Shown: positions 27,844 through 35,378, numbered from the stretch's first letter. The stretch is DNA of 43,294 bases from Candidatus Scalindua sp. (GCA_030748215.1 JASMMK010000044.1:1-43294), one strand, 5' to 3'. A program made the numbers and translations. Notes: a model not told the origin generated them from the letters alone.

Positions 27844-27856
27844 AAGAATGTCGCGG

Positions 27857-27895
27857 AGCCCCTTCTTATCTTGTGATTAAGAAGAGGCTTTTTTT
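27857..27895 (+). terminator. Riboswitch expression-platform terminator
   Basis: AGCCCCTTCTT (27857-27867) pairs with AAGAAGAGGCT (27879-27889) with one mismatch and an 11-base loop, followed by a T run to 27895. The 5' strand overlaps the antiterminator segment, so SAM binding would release it to terminate transcription before the start codon at 27916. Confidence 0.9.
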
Positions 27896-27915
27896 ATTAA
27901 TATCTGGAGATGAAT

Positions 27916-29160
27916 ATGAGCTTTGTTAAAGGTCTTAAATGCAGAGAATGCGGGAAAGGTTACCCTAAAGAAGCTCTTCATGTTTGCAGTTTCTGCTTTG
28001 GTCCGCTGGAAGTAGATTACGAATATGAGGAAATAAAGAAAGTAATAAGCCGGGAAAAGATTGAGTCACGAGGAAAAACCATGTGGAGGTACAAGGAGCT
28101 TTTGCCTCTTGACGGTGAACCTACTGTGGGGACTCAGGTTGGGTATACGCCACTTGTAAAAGCTGATAATTTAGCCAAGAAACTTGGTGTAGAAGAACTA
28201 TATGTAAAAAATGATTCTGTAAATTATCCCACGTTTTCTTTTAAAGACAGAGTCGTTTCTGCCGCCCTTTCCAAGGCTAAAGAGCTCGGCTTCAAAACAG
28301 TTGCATGTGCCACTACCGGTAACCTGGGGAACTCTGTTGCTGCGCAGGCAGTTCAGGGTAACCTTGAAAGCTATATCTTTATGCCCTCCAATCTGGAGCA
28401 GGGAAAAGTTATAGGCACATCAATTTATGGAACAAACGTGATCGGCATAAAAGGTAATTACGATAATGTAAACAGAATGTGCTCAGAGATTGCGGACAAA
28501 TACGGTTGGGCCTTCGCGAACATTAACCTCCGTCCATATTACGCGGAAGGTTCTAAAACGTACGGCTATGAAATTGCAGAGCAGCTTGGCTGGAAGGCTC
28601 CCAAACACGTAGTTGTACCTATGGCAGGCGGTTCTCTGATAATTAAGATAGGCAAAGCAATAAAAGAAATGATAGATCTGGGATTGATTGAGAAATCCAA
28701 TATGGCACTCTATGGCGCACAGGCTTCCGGTTCTTCACCAATTACTACCGCTGTAAAGAAAGAGAGTGATGTAATCGCTCCTGTTATACCGGATACGATA
28801 GCACATTCCATAGCGATTGGAAATCCGGCAGACGGATATTACTCAGTTAAGGCCATTAATAACAGCGGTGGATGTGCTGAAGATGTTTCTGATGAAGAAC
28901 TGGTTGAGGGAATAAAACTCCTGGCTTCAACAGAAGGCATTTTCACAGAGACCGCGGGAGGCGTAACCGTGGCTGTAACGAAAAAACTTATAGAGCAGGG
29001 TAAGTTGCCGCGAGATGAGTCTATCGTCATGTGTATCACGGGTAACGGCCTGAAAACTCTCGAAGCAGTAATGGATAAAGTAGAAAAACCGTGCGCTATT
29101 GAAGCAAACATAGAGAGTTTTAACGCGATTATGGAGAAAAAAGAAGCCTGTACTGTTTAG
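27916..29160 (+). CDS. Threonine-synthase-like PLP enzyme under SAM control
   Basis: A 414-residue fold-type II PLP enzyme. An N-terminal zinc ribbon (Cys9, Cys12, Cys24, Cys27) is followed by GYTPLVKADNLAKKLG, the PLP lysine Lys110 in PTFSFKDRV, and an unusual phosphate-loop region ATTGNLGNSVAAQA. Typical threonine synthases read STGNTSAS or similar there. The C-terminal motif TETAGGVTVAV matches the family. GGAG stands 6 bases before the ATG at 27916, which is preferred over 27910. By family it would convert O-phosphohomoserine to threonine. The SAM riboswitch and the adjacent CysO-like carrier point instead to sulfur transfer, giving homocysteine. That reassignment is inference; plain threonine synthase remains the alternative. 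Confidence 0.85.
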   Translation: MSFVKGLKCRECGKGYPKEALHVCSFCFGPLEVDYEYEEIKKVISREKIESRGKTMWRYKELLPLDGEPTVGTQVGYTPLVKADNLAKKLGVEELYVKNDSVNYPTFSFKDRVVSAALSKAKELGFKTVACATTGNLGNSVAAQAVQGNLESYIFMPSNLEQGKVIGTSIYGTNVIGIKGNYDNVNRMCSEIADKYGWAFANINLRPYYAEGSKTYGYEIAEQLGWKAPKHVVVPMAGGSLIIKIGKAIKEMIDLGLIEKSNMALYGAQASGSSPITTAVKKESDVIAPVIPDTIAHSIAIGNPADGYYSVKAINNSGGCAEDVSDEELVEGIKLLASTEGIFTETAGGVTVAVTKKLIEQGKLPRDESIVMCITGNGLKTLEAVMDKVEKPCAIEANIESFNAIMEKKEACTV

Positions 29161-29167
29161 GCTTTTT
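29144..29167 (+). terminator. Weak intrinsic terminator overlapping the stop of the ThrC-like gene
   Basis: AAGCCT (29144-29149) pairs with AGGCTT (29159-29164) around the stop codon, and a short T run follows. The stem is only six pairs, so it would reduce rather than block reading into the carrier gene. Further on, TTCTGTT-C-AACAGAA (29201-29215) is a near-perfect palindrome in the 108-base gap. Confidence 0.35.
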
Positions 29168-29268
29168 GGCAACACGCATAAGATTCAATAGAACACAGAA
29201 TTCTGTTCAACAGAAAAAAGAATAATATTCCAGGACAACCTATATTATCAAAAGAAAGAGGTGTCGTT

Positions 29269-29553
29269 ATGTCGGTTAAAGTAAGAATTCCAACACCATT
29301 AAGGTCATTAACAAACGGATCAGAAGAAATTACTGTTGAAGGTGGCTCTATCAAAGAAGTAGTTGATAATCTTGAATCCAAACACAATGGGTTTAAAGAA
29401 CGTCTCTGCGATGAAAACGGGCAAATCAGGAGGTTTATTAATATATACCTTAATGATGAAGATATAAGGTTTAAAGATAATCAGGAAACTCAGGTCAGTG
29501 ATGGAGATCAAATTTCAATAATTCCGGCAATTGCAGGGGGAAAAACTCTCTAA
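29269..29553 (+). CDS. MoaD/ThiS-family sulfur carrier, CysO-like
   Basis: A 94-residue beta-grasp protein. VKVRIPTPLRSL at the start, RFINIYLNDEDIRF in the middle and ISIIPAIAGG near the end closely parallel mycobacterial CysO (as I recall it). CysO carries sulfur as a C-terminal thiocarboxylate for CysM. The Gly90-Gly91 pair is not terminal: KTL follows, so a protease would have to remove three residues first, as the JAMM-type HcyD does for HcyS in Wolinella. AGAGGTG lies 5 bases before the ATG. It follows the ThrC-like gene on the same strand, and no activating E1-like enzyme or protease is in the window. A role in molybdopterin synthesis is possible, but the sequence is nearer CysO than MoaD. 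Confidence 0.88.
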   Translation: MSVKVRIPTPLRSLTNGSEEITVEGGSIKEVVDNLESKHNGFKERLCDENGQIRRFINIYLNDEDIRFKDNQETQVSDGDQISIIPAIAGGKTL

Positions 29554-29604
29554 TTGTAAATTAGAAGAGGCGTTTAACCCTGAATTTTTTTTAATACAAT
29601 CTGA

Positions 29605-30303
29605 TCATGGGGTTTTGTTATACTTTTCAATCAATTCCCTGGGTACACTTATATCTGACACTATTAGTTCCCCGGTATACTCTTTGCCACATTCCTCAAA
29701 AAAGCCGGTTTTGGCAGCAACGAATGTGACTGTTTTAGTTGCTTTCACTGCGGTCCCAAGCACAACACCATCATCACAATCTAACCCGGAAGGTATGTCA
29801 ATTGATACGACAGGAACATCAGCTTCATTAATTTTTGCTATTAGTGTTCTTACCGGTTCTCTTACCTCGCCTCTTAAACCCGTCCCGAAGATTGCATCAA
29901 CAATTACATTGTAATCGTGAAGTACTTCTCCAATTTTCTCAATATGCCCTTCATGTAGTTCATTTATTTCAAGATTCATATTCAAAAGAATCTTCAGATT
30001 CGTTGAGGAGTCACCGTCGGAAAGAACTCGTGACACCTCAGTTGTTAAGTACACTGAAACATCCACTCCTTTATTATGCAAGTGGCGGGCAATAACAAAA
30101 CCATCACCACCATTATTCCCTTTTCCACAAAAAACTGCCACTCTAGCACTATCAGTCCCGGGCAGCATCTTCAAAATCTCTTCTGCAGCATTTTTGCCTG
30201 CATTTTCCATTAATATAATTCCGGGTATTTCGTACTCTTCCATTGCTTTTCTATCAATCTCTCTTACTTCATCGCGTCCTAATGCCATATTAGCGCTATC
30301 CAT
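29605..30303 (-). CDS. nnrE: NAD(P)H-hydrate epimerase (YjeF N-terminal domain)
   Basis: A 232-residue protein from the ATG at 30303, which has an AAAGG site about 8 bases upstream; the frame is open to 30345, but that stretch does not look conserved. It has EYEIPGIILMENAGKNAAEEI, VFCGKGNNGGDGFVIARHL, VDAIFGTGLRGEV and IDIPSGLDCDDG, all diagnostic of the epimerase that interconverts R and S forms of damaged NAD(P)H hydrate. The partner dehydratase NnrD, often fused to its C-terminus, is missing here and would have to be elsewhere. It converges on the carrier gene, with 51 bases between stops. Confidence 0.94.
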   Translation of the reverse strand: MDSANMALGRDEVREIDRKAMEEYEIPGIILMENAGKNAAEEILKMLPGTDSARVAVFCGKGNNGGDGFVIARHLHNKGVDVSVYLTTEVSRVLSDGDSSTNLKILLNMNLEINELHEGHIEKIGEVLHDYNVIVDAIFGTGLRGEVREPVRTLIAKINEADVPVVSIDIPSGLDCDDGVVLGTAVKATKTVTFVAAKTGFFEECGKEYTGELIVSDISVPRELIEKYNKTP

Positions 30304-30555
30304 GAAAACAACCTTTTCCGTGTAGAAAAACCACAATTTAACCATACAAAACTATCGATCCTCTTTTCGCACATATTCCTTTAGTTGTCAATTCTTTTTA
30401 AAAATTTAAAACTTTGAAAAAGAAATGAAATTACTACAGTTTTATAAGTACCTCATGGGACATCCACAAAATCTACTTGACGATGTCGTCCATTTTTTTT
30501 AGTATTAAGTTTCGTAGCAAGTTATTGTAATCGTTAGAAATTGGCGGTAATTAAA

Positions 30556-30924
30556 ATGGCAAAAGTCAGATGTCCCGGTAGCATGAAGACCATGGTTCCC
30601 GAACCACTTGAAAGAAAGTGTCCAAAATGCGGTAGCATGATTGAAATCTGGAGCGACGAGGAAAAAGCCGACTGTACATGTGGTGAAACCGTATTTAAAG
30701 ACGCAGCCCCTACGTGTGTGGTTTGGTGCAGTGCTGCAGAAGAGTGCCTGGGAGACATTTTTGATGTCAAACAGATGAAGGAAGACGCAAAGAAGAAAGC
30801 GGCTGCGGAAGGGAATCCTGAATTCGTCGCTCAGGTAGCAGAAAAAATAAAGAAAGAAAAAGATAGTAAAACCTGCGATAAGGTAAAAGAGGAATTTAAG
30901 AAAGTAAAAGATAAAGACAGCTAG
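30556..30924 (+). CDS. Cysteine-rich zinc-ribbon-like small protein, function unknown
   Basis: A 122-residue protein from ATG 30556, with GGCGGT about 8 bases upstream. Eight cysteines fall in the first 64 residues (6, 22, 25, 40, 42, 54, 58, 64). They include CPKC, CTC and a CVVWCSAAEECLG segment, so one zinc ribbon plus a second metal or disulfide site is likely. After residue 70 the protein is a charged, lysine/glutamate-rich helix ending KKVKDKDS. I recall similar small proteins with an N-terminal AKVRCPG in other anaerobes, without an assigned function. It appears to be monocistronic. Iron-sulfur binding is an alternative to zinc. Confidence 0.75.
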   Translation: MAKVRCPGSMKTMVPEPLERKCPKCGSMIEIWSDEEKADCTCGETVFKDAAPTCVVWCSAAEECLGDIFDVKQMKEDAKKKAAAEGNPEFVAQVAEKIKKEKDSKTCDKVKEEFKKVKDKDS

Positions 30925-30987
30925 CAATCTTTCCCTTTTACTATAACATAATAACACTTCACAAGCTCTACAAGACAAACTCATTTA

Positions 30988-31738
30988 CTACTTACCGGTT
31001 GCTGTTTTCTTAACCAGATTGTGCGCCTGTCTTATTGGTTCCGGAAGCCGATATCCACGACAACTTTTCAAAACCATATCAATGGACGTGTCTAAATCGA
31101 TTTTATGGCCGGGAGAAAAAAACAGGCTTTACGTTTTTCCTTGTCCTGAGCACCGCTCCTACAACCTTATCCTGTACTGTAAGATGTGAATAACAACCAA
31201 CTTCTTCACCTACCTCATTATAATCACCTATCAACCTGGTTTTTGCACACCCGATTGAAGGTTTGCCTAACAGCAACCCAATATGAGACGCCAAACCGAT
31301 TCCACGAGGGTGCGCGATACCCTGTGCGTCTAATATAACCACATCGGGATTTGACTTAATCCTTGCAAATGCTTTTAACAAAATTGGCGATTCACGAAAA
31401 CTCAGCAAACCGGGAATATATGGAAAATCAACCTTACCGCTTGCCGTAACCGCCTCAATCATTTCCATCGATTTCAATTCAAATACAACTACACTTGCAT
31501 AAAACATCTCGCTTTTATTAATACCTGCCGAGCGACGCCTGCTAGTTTTTCCGATACACTGATTCTGGCGGGACCCGGATTGGATGGTTCTTAGAGGTAA
31601 ATAAGAGACATCTGCACCTGCAATATATCTAAAGTTTTTTGCTACACACTTTAAAACAATACTCTTCTCTAATCTTCCCTGGATTTCTACAGCCTTTTTA
31701 TAGCTTACGTTCCATGGATGAAGTTTCAGATATTTCAT
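30988..31738 (-). pseudogene. nfi: Endonuclease V, frameshifted near the C-terminus
   Basis: From ATG 31738 the protein shows YIAGADVSY (first catalytic Asp), FRESPILLKAF, ILDAQGIAHPRGIGLASHIG (second Asp and His) and GCAKTRLIG, typical of the enzyme that cuts DNA or RNA next to deoxyinosine/inosine. The frame ends early at 31103. Removing one base from the run of seven A at 31116-31122 restores FSPGHKIDLDTSIDMVLK and CRGYRLPEPIRQAHNLV through a stop at 30988-30990. The missing tail holds a highly conserved SPGH motif. About 30 extra residues lie between VSY and SEMFYASVVVF. It may be a real frameshift, slippage, or a sequencing indel in the homopolymer. Confidence 0.85.
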
Positions 31739-31811
31739 AGATAATTCCTAAGGTTAAGCAACAATTACACTTCTTTTTTAGAAATTTTAAACTCACAGTT
31801 CGGTAAATAGC

Positions 31812-31839
31812 ATTTTTCACAATATACTTTGACTGTCAA
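31812..31839 (-). promoter_or_regulatory. Possible promoter for endonuclease V
   Basis: On the minus strand, a perfect TTGACA (31839-31834) is followed after 16 bases by AAAAAT (31817-31812), a four-of-six -10. The preceding bases TTTAAAGTA are identical to those at the lipoprotein promoter. It lies about 75 bases before the ATG. Confidence 0.35.
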
Positions 31840-32445
31840 TACTTTAAAAAGAAGTCAAACAAACTGTAAAATGACAACCCAGACATTAAATTTAGTTACA
31901 GATCCCTTTATCAGAAAAAATCACATAAATCTGGATACTAATTATAGGCTGATTTTAACCGATTTCTATTTTATGGATTTTTTGCCAATAATCTGAAATT
32001 TCAAGATCCTAACTCTAATAAAGCAATCGAAAAAAATGGCATCAGCACTTCAACCTCAGTCTAGCCGGGCACTTATGATATTATTACTTAAATTAATAAA
32101 TTATGAATATCTCACAATAATTAGTAAACCATGACCAAATTGGCGCATATTTGACACTTTTTTCTCAAGATATACTATTTATCTATAAAGCAACAAAAGT
32201 ATATTTTAAATATTTAGGCAGCCATAAACTAAAACCATTATATTATTATCAGCTATCAGATGTTGTTGATAGTACATGTCTTACGCAATAACAAAGAAAC
32301 TTTAAAATCATAGAACCTATGTATATATAGCATGTTACTTTACATTTTTTTACAAATACATGCATATTGGTCTTCATTTTGCTTTATTTCCGACCTCTTA
32401 ACTTGTATCGCAATTTATAGTTTGTTATCTATAAATAAGTACTTT

Positions 32446-32566
32446 AAAAATCATGGCCATCGGCAATTTAAACTGATTCAAAGTATGCATATTGCATAAT
32501 AATCACTTAAAAGTCCATAATTTCCCCTCCGGAAACCTGATAGGACCTGCCGATGGCATGATTTTT
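32446..32566. repeat. Long inverted repeat in the 884-base gap before the porin
   Basis: AAAAATCATGGCCATCGGCA (32446-32465) and TGCCGATGGCATGATTTTT (32548-32566) are inverted copies differing by one inserted G, 82 bases apart. The enclosed part has a smaller palindrome, TATGCATATTGCATA. The right arm ends in a T run, so a transcript could fold into a terminator-like hairpin. It may be a small mobile palindromic element or a structured regulatory RNA. The rest of the gap (31739-32445) is very AT-rich, and I see no gene there. Confidence 0.6.
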
Positions 32567-32569
32567 TAC

Positions 32570-32599
32570 TTGACTTTTGTTTTTTTTATGTTTTAATAA
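32570..32599 (+). promoter_or_regulatory. Likely promoter of the outer-membrane barrel gene
   Basis: TTGACT (32570-32575) is followed 18 bases later by TAATAA (32594-32599), immediately after the inverted repeat. The resulting leader of about 150 bases carries direct repeats and a hairpin. The -10 match is weak. Confidence 0.35.
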
Positions 32600-32640
32600 C
32601 GCACTGTACCTACACTATTTAGATGTTTACTTGTGCTAAT

Positions 32641-32718
32641 ATTAGCCGTTTTCATACGGTGAAATTAGCCGTTTATTGGACGTTGAGATGTATATCTTGT
32701 GTGAAACAAAGCTCACAC
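32641..32718 (+). promoter_or_regulatory. Leader elements before the barrel gene: direct repeats and hairpin
   Basis: ATTAGCCGTTT occurs at 32641-32651 and 32664-32674, 23 bases apart. GTGTGA (32699-32704) and TCACAC (32713-32718) form a hairpin followed by a T-rich stretch up to the ribosome site at 32747-32753. These could be an operator pair and an attenuator or mRNA-stabilising element. Confidence 0.3.
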
Positions 32719-32757
32719 TACTTATGTTATTTTTTATTTTTTTTATGGGGAGGTAAA

Positions 32758-34254
32758 ATGATGGGTAGAATTAAACTTTATTTGTTGTTGCCAATGATCG
32801 CTGTATTGGCGTTCGGCAGCGTCTCTTTTGCGCAGAGCACAGATATGGACGCGCTTAGAGCAGAATTAAAAGCCGAACTTAAGCAGGAATTGATGGCTGA
32901 ATTAAGAAGCGAAACAAAGACTGACATTCAGGAAGCAACAGTTGGATTAAGAAGTGTATTAAGAGCTGATTTCAAAGATGAAATCAGAACTGAAATAATG
33001 CAGGAAGATATCTCTTCTGCAGTAGAAGAAGCATTGGCAGGTTCAGCAATCATGGGTGGTTTATTCAAAGGTGCGACAGTTGGCGGTTTTATCGATACAA
33101 ACTTCATGTATAACTTGAGAAACCATGGAGAAGGCTATAACAATGGTGGAAACAGGAATACAAGTATAACAAACTTCATAGGTGAAAATGATGACAACTC
33201 ATTCGTTCTTGAGAACTTTGCGATGTTTATGGATAAGGCAGCAACCGATGACCACCCGATAGGCTGGCAGATGCATACCTACTGGGGTGAAAAAGCACAA
33301 GGGATTACTTTCTTTGGGCCTGGTAATGACGCTGCTGCTGCTACTTCTGGTGGCGTTGCGGGTGCGAACGACAGGTTTGCCATAGCAACAGCAAATATTA
33401 CTTGGAATGCACCTGTGCTTGGGAAAACAGTCCCTATTACTTTTGGTAAGATGTACACTTGGATCGGCTATGAGCTGGTAGAAAACATTGGCAACCCGAA
33501 CTACACGCACGCTATGACCTACAACAACGGTATACCTTTCACACACATGGGTATGAGTTTCGATGTATCTGAATTTCTTCCAAGCGACAAATGGGGCTTG
33601 ACCCTTTATGCTGTCAACGGATGGGATACCTATATCGATAACAATGAAGGAAAATCATTCGGAGCCTACTTAACATATGCACCTAATGACGATTTCTTCA
33701 TCTCTCTGGCCGCAATACACGGACCGGAATCTCCAGGGCAGACGAATGCACTGGGTGCGCAGGCTAATAATGGTGGCTTTAGAGGTACTAACGAGAGCGA
33801 TAACGTAGCTATGTACAATGTTGTTATAACTTATGCATTACCACAGATCGATAAATTAAGCATCGGATTAGACTGGAACCACGGTCAAGCCGACGACGCT
33901 TCTAACAATGCTCGTTATGCTAATGGAAGTGATAATGGCGATGCACACTGGTGGGCAGCTGTGACCTACCTGATGTATGATTTCACTGATAATCAAATGG
34001 GTGCTTTCCGATGGGAATACTTTGATGACACGGACGGTGCAAAGGGTTTTGATATGTCAATGTATTCATTGACTTACACGCATAACATTACCATTCACGA
34101 CAACTTGATGATCAGACCTGAAGTCAGGTATCAGGCTTTTTCTGATGATACCTCAACTACTACGGGAACTCTCGGAAGGCTTAGACCTGGTGACAAGGGT
34201 AACGACGCCGATAGTGAAACTATACTTGCTTTAGGTGTAGAATACATTTTCTAG
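32758..34254 (+). CDS. Outer-membrane beta-barrel protein, BBP2/OmpL-like, with N-terminal coiled coil
   Basis: The start is ATG 32758 or 32761; GGGGAGG is 4 or 7 bases upstream, so 32761 is slightly better. The 497-498 residue product has a signal peptide (MGRIKLYLLLPMIAVLAFGSVSFA). A heptad-rich coiled coil follows (about residues 28-95; DALRAELKAELKQELMAEL). The barrel starts at GATVGGFIDTNFMYNL and continues with FGKMYTWIGYELVEN, FTHMGMSFDVS, YAVNGWDTYIDNNEGKSFGA and a terminal aromatic strand VEYIF. The order matches the putative porin-2 (PF07642) family. A coiled coil ahead of a porin may span the periplasm toward peptidoglycan. A strong ribosome site, long leader and strong terminator suggest an abundant protein. 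Substrates are unknown. Confidence 0.88.
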   Translation: MMGRIKLYLLLPMIAVLAFGSVSFAQSTDMDALRAELKAELKQELMAELRSETKTDIQEATVGLRSVLRADFKDEIRTEIMQEDISSAVEEALAGSAIMGGLFKGATVGGFIDTNFMYNLRNHGEGYNNGGNRNTSITNFIGENDDNSFVLENFAMFMDKAATDDHPIGWQMHTYWGEKAQGITFFGPGNDAAAATSGGVAGANDRFAIATANITWNAPVLGKTVPITFGKMYTWIGYELVENIGNPNYTHAMTYNNGIPFTHMGMSFDVSEFLPSDKWGLTLYAVNGWDTYIDNNEGKSFGAYLTYAPNDDFFISLAAIHGPESPGQTNALGAQANNGGFRGTNESDNVAMYNVVITYALPQIDKLSIGLDWNHGQADDASNNARYANGSDNGDAHWWAAVTYLMYDFTDNQMGAFRWEYFDDTDGAKGFDMSMYSLTYTHNITIHDNLMIRPEVRYQAFSDDTSTTTGTLGRLRPGDKGNDADSETILALGVEYIF

Positions 34255-34277
34255 TGTTAACTAGTTAGTTTTTATTA

Positions 34278-34316
34278 TCCGTCTGTCATAACGGTATATG
34301 CCTGTTGGCAGACGGA
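34278..34316. repeat. Inverted repeat downstream of the barrel gene
   Basis: TCCGTCTG (34278-34285) and CAGACGGA (34309-34316) pair around a 23-base loop. No T run follows. It may protect the mRNA end or be a remnant of a repeat; the true terminator lies 70 bases further on. Confidence 0.5.
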
Positions 34317-34380
34317 GTATCATCTAGATTTAAGTTGTGATGTAGTTATTACGCTGCGCAAATTAATGTTTGTGTAGAAG

Positions 34381-34423
34381 CCCAGGTCAAAACATTTCCT
34401 CCCCCGTTTTGACTTGGGTTTTT
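34381..34423 (+). terminator. Strong intrinsic terminator of the barrel gene
   Basis: CCCAGGTCAAAAC (34381-34393) pairs with GTTTTGACTTGGG (34406-34418), thirteen pairs with one G-T, with a pyrimidine-rich 12-base loop and five T immediately after. Confidence 0.92.
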
Positions 34424-34486
34424 GTATTTGTAGGCTCTCCCATCAATCTCTCCATTAAAGTGAGACTTCGCAGAAGATTTTCCTCT

Positions 34487-35090
34487 TCACTTTCCATATT
34501 TTTTTAGCTCCTCAATTGTCTCGAACGTAACCTGTTTCTCCCCATGTGATTCAGGAGGACACCGAAGCTCTTCAAACGTTGAAAAAAGATCGTAGCTCAT
34601 TGCAGAGATTTGCTCGAAATCAAGAAGCCTCAGTCCCCAGAGAAAATCAAAACACTTTTTACTAAGACCGGCGCTCAGTTCCAGATAGTATTCCTCTATC
34701 TCTTTTTCCCTGGCTTCCTGGGTATCATAAGATGGTTTTACCACTCTTTACAAGGCGACTGTCTTATACACAATTCCACAGATATTTGTACTTCTGAATG
34801 CCCCTGTACATTCAAGAGACTCTATGCTAAAACTTGTCATTTAACTGGTCAGCAACATGCATAAGCTCATGCCTGACACAGCCCCCAAGGCTCTCTATAG
34901 AGTCCACTATCTCCAACTCCAGAGTGACGCTATCTGAACTGAGATAGTCTATGTCTATAGGAGATTCTGCAGGGAGGTGTTTTATCATAATCTTCTCCAG
35001 TTTCTGATTGATTCCAAGATCCTCAACAACATCCTCAATCATCTTACATATCTGTTCGCTTTTGTCGAAACCGTCTTCAATGTTAAGCAT
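34487..35090 (-). pseudogene. Decayed HExxH metalloprotease-like gene
   Basis: The 5' part from ATG 35090 encodes 87 residues ending GGCVRHELMHVADQLNDKF, where HELMH (74-78) is a zinc metalloprotease motif. It stops at 34827, directly after the motif. A one-base shift there opens a frame that reads on (SIESLECTGAF), meets one TAA near 34750, and then continues in the same frame as the 85-residue stretch at 34487-34744 (KPSYDTQEAREKEIEEYY). The simplest reading is one former gene broken by a frameshift and a nonsense codon. Two separate small genes are possible; the second would start at GTG 34744. The family is not recognised. Confidence 0.5.
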
Positions 35091-35247
35091 ATAAACATAC
35101 CTTTCTGTTATTTTGCACTAAACTTACTGTGGCAGATATACTGTTTTTTGTGTCAGCAATATTATTACAACAATCATGCAAATTCAACATTTTTCTCTTA
35201 ACGCAGGCTCACCGCACATAATAAAGAAAATCACACAACATAAATGA

Positions 35248-35276
35248 TTGACTAATCAGTCATCACGGAGTAAATT
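35248..35276 (+). promoter_or_regulatory. Possible rarA promoter with palindromic spacer
   Basis: TTGACT (35248-35253) and TAAATT (35271-35276) are 17 bases apart. TGACT-AATC-AGTCA (35249-35262) is a dyad overlapping the -35, similar in position and half-site (TGACT/AGTCA) to the one at fba. The leader to rarA is about 190 bases. Confidence 0.4.
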
Positions 35277-35328
35277 TGCATATTAAGATTCAAACAAATA
35301 CCGTAAAGCTATTGAATTAAAACGTAGC

Positions 35329-35346
35329 GGAAACCTTTAGGTTTCC
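35329..35346. repeat. Perfect hairpin in the rarA leader
   Basis: GGAAACC-TTTA-GGTTTCC, a seven-pair stem with a four-base loop and no T run. It sits between the candidate promoter and the GC-rich stem-loop, in a 382-base gap with no gene. Confidence 0.6.
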
Positions 35347-35378
35347 ATTACCCTGCCTAAGTGTAAGATGGAAGGCTA

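Noticed and set aside
31871-31996. A 41-codon ORF starting MTTQTLNLVTDPF in the gap before the porin
   Set aside because: No ribosome-binding site, no promoter aligned to it, and AT-rich sequence where such short frames arise by chance.
32446-32566. A TPP or c-di-GMP riboswitch in the inverted repeat
   Set aside because: Fragments such as CCTGATAGG and TGCCGATGG resemble pieces of those aptamers, but the essential cores (CTGAGA or GACGCAAAGCC blocks) are missing.
32623-32757. Upstream extension of the barrel protein by 45 residues
   Set aside because: The strong GGGGAGG site and the signal peptide place the start at 32758 or 32761; the extension has no signal-like or conserved sequence and overlaps leader repeats.
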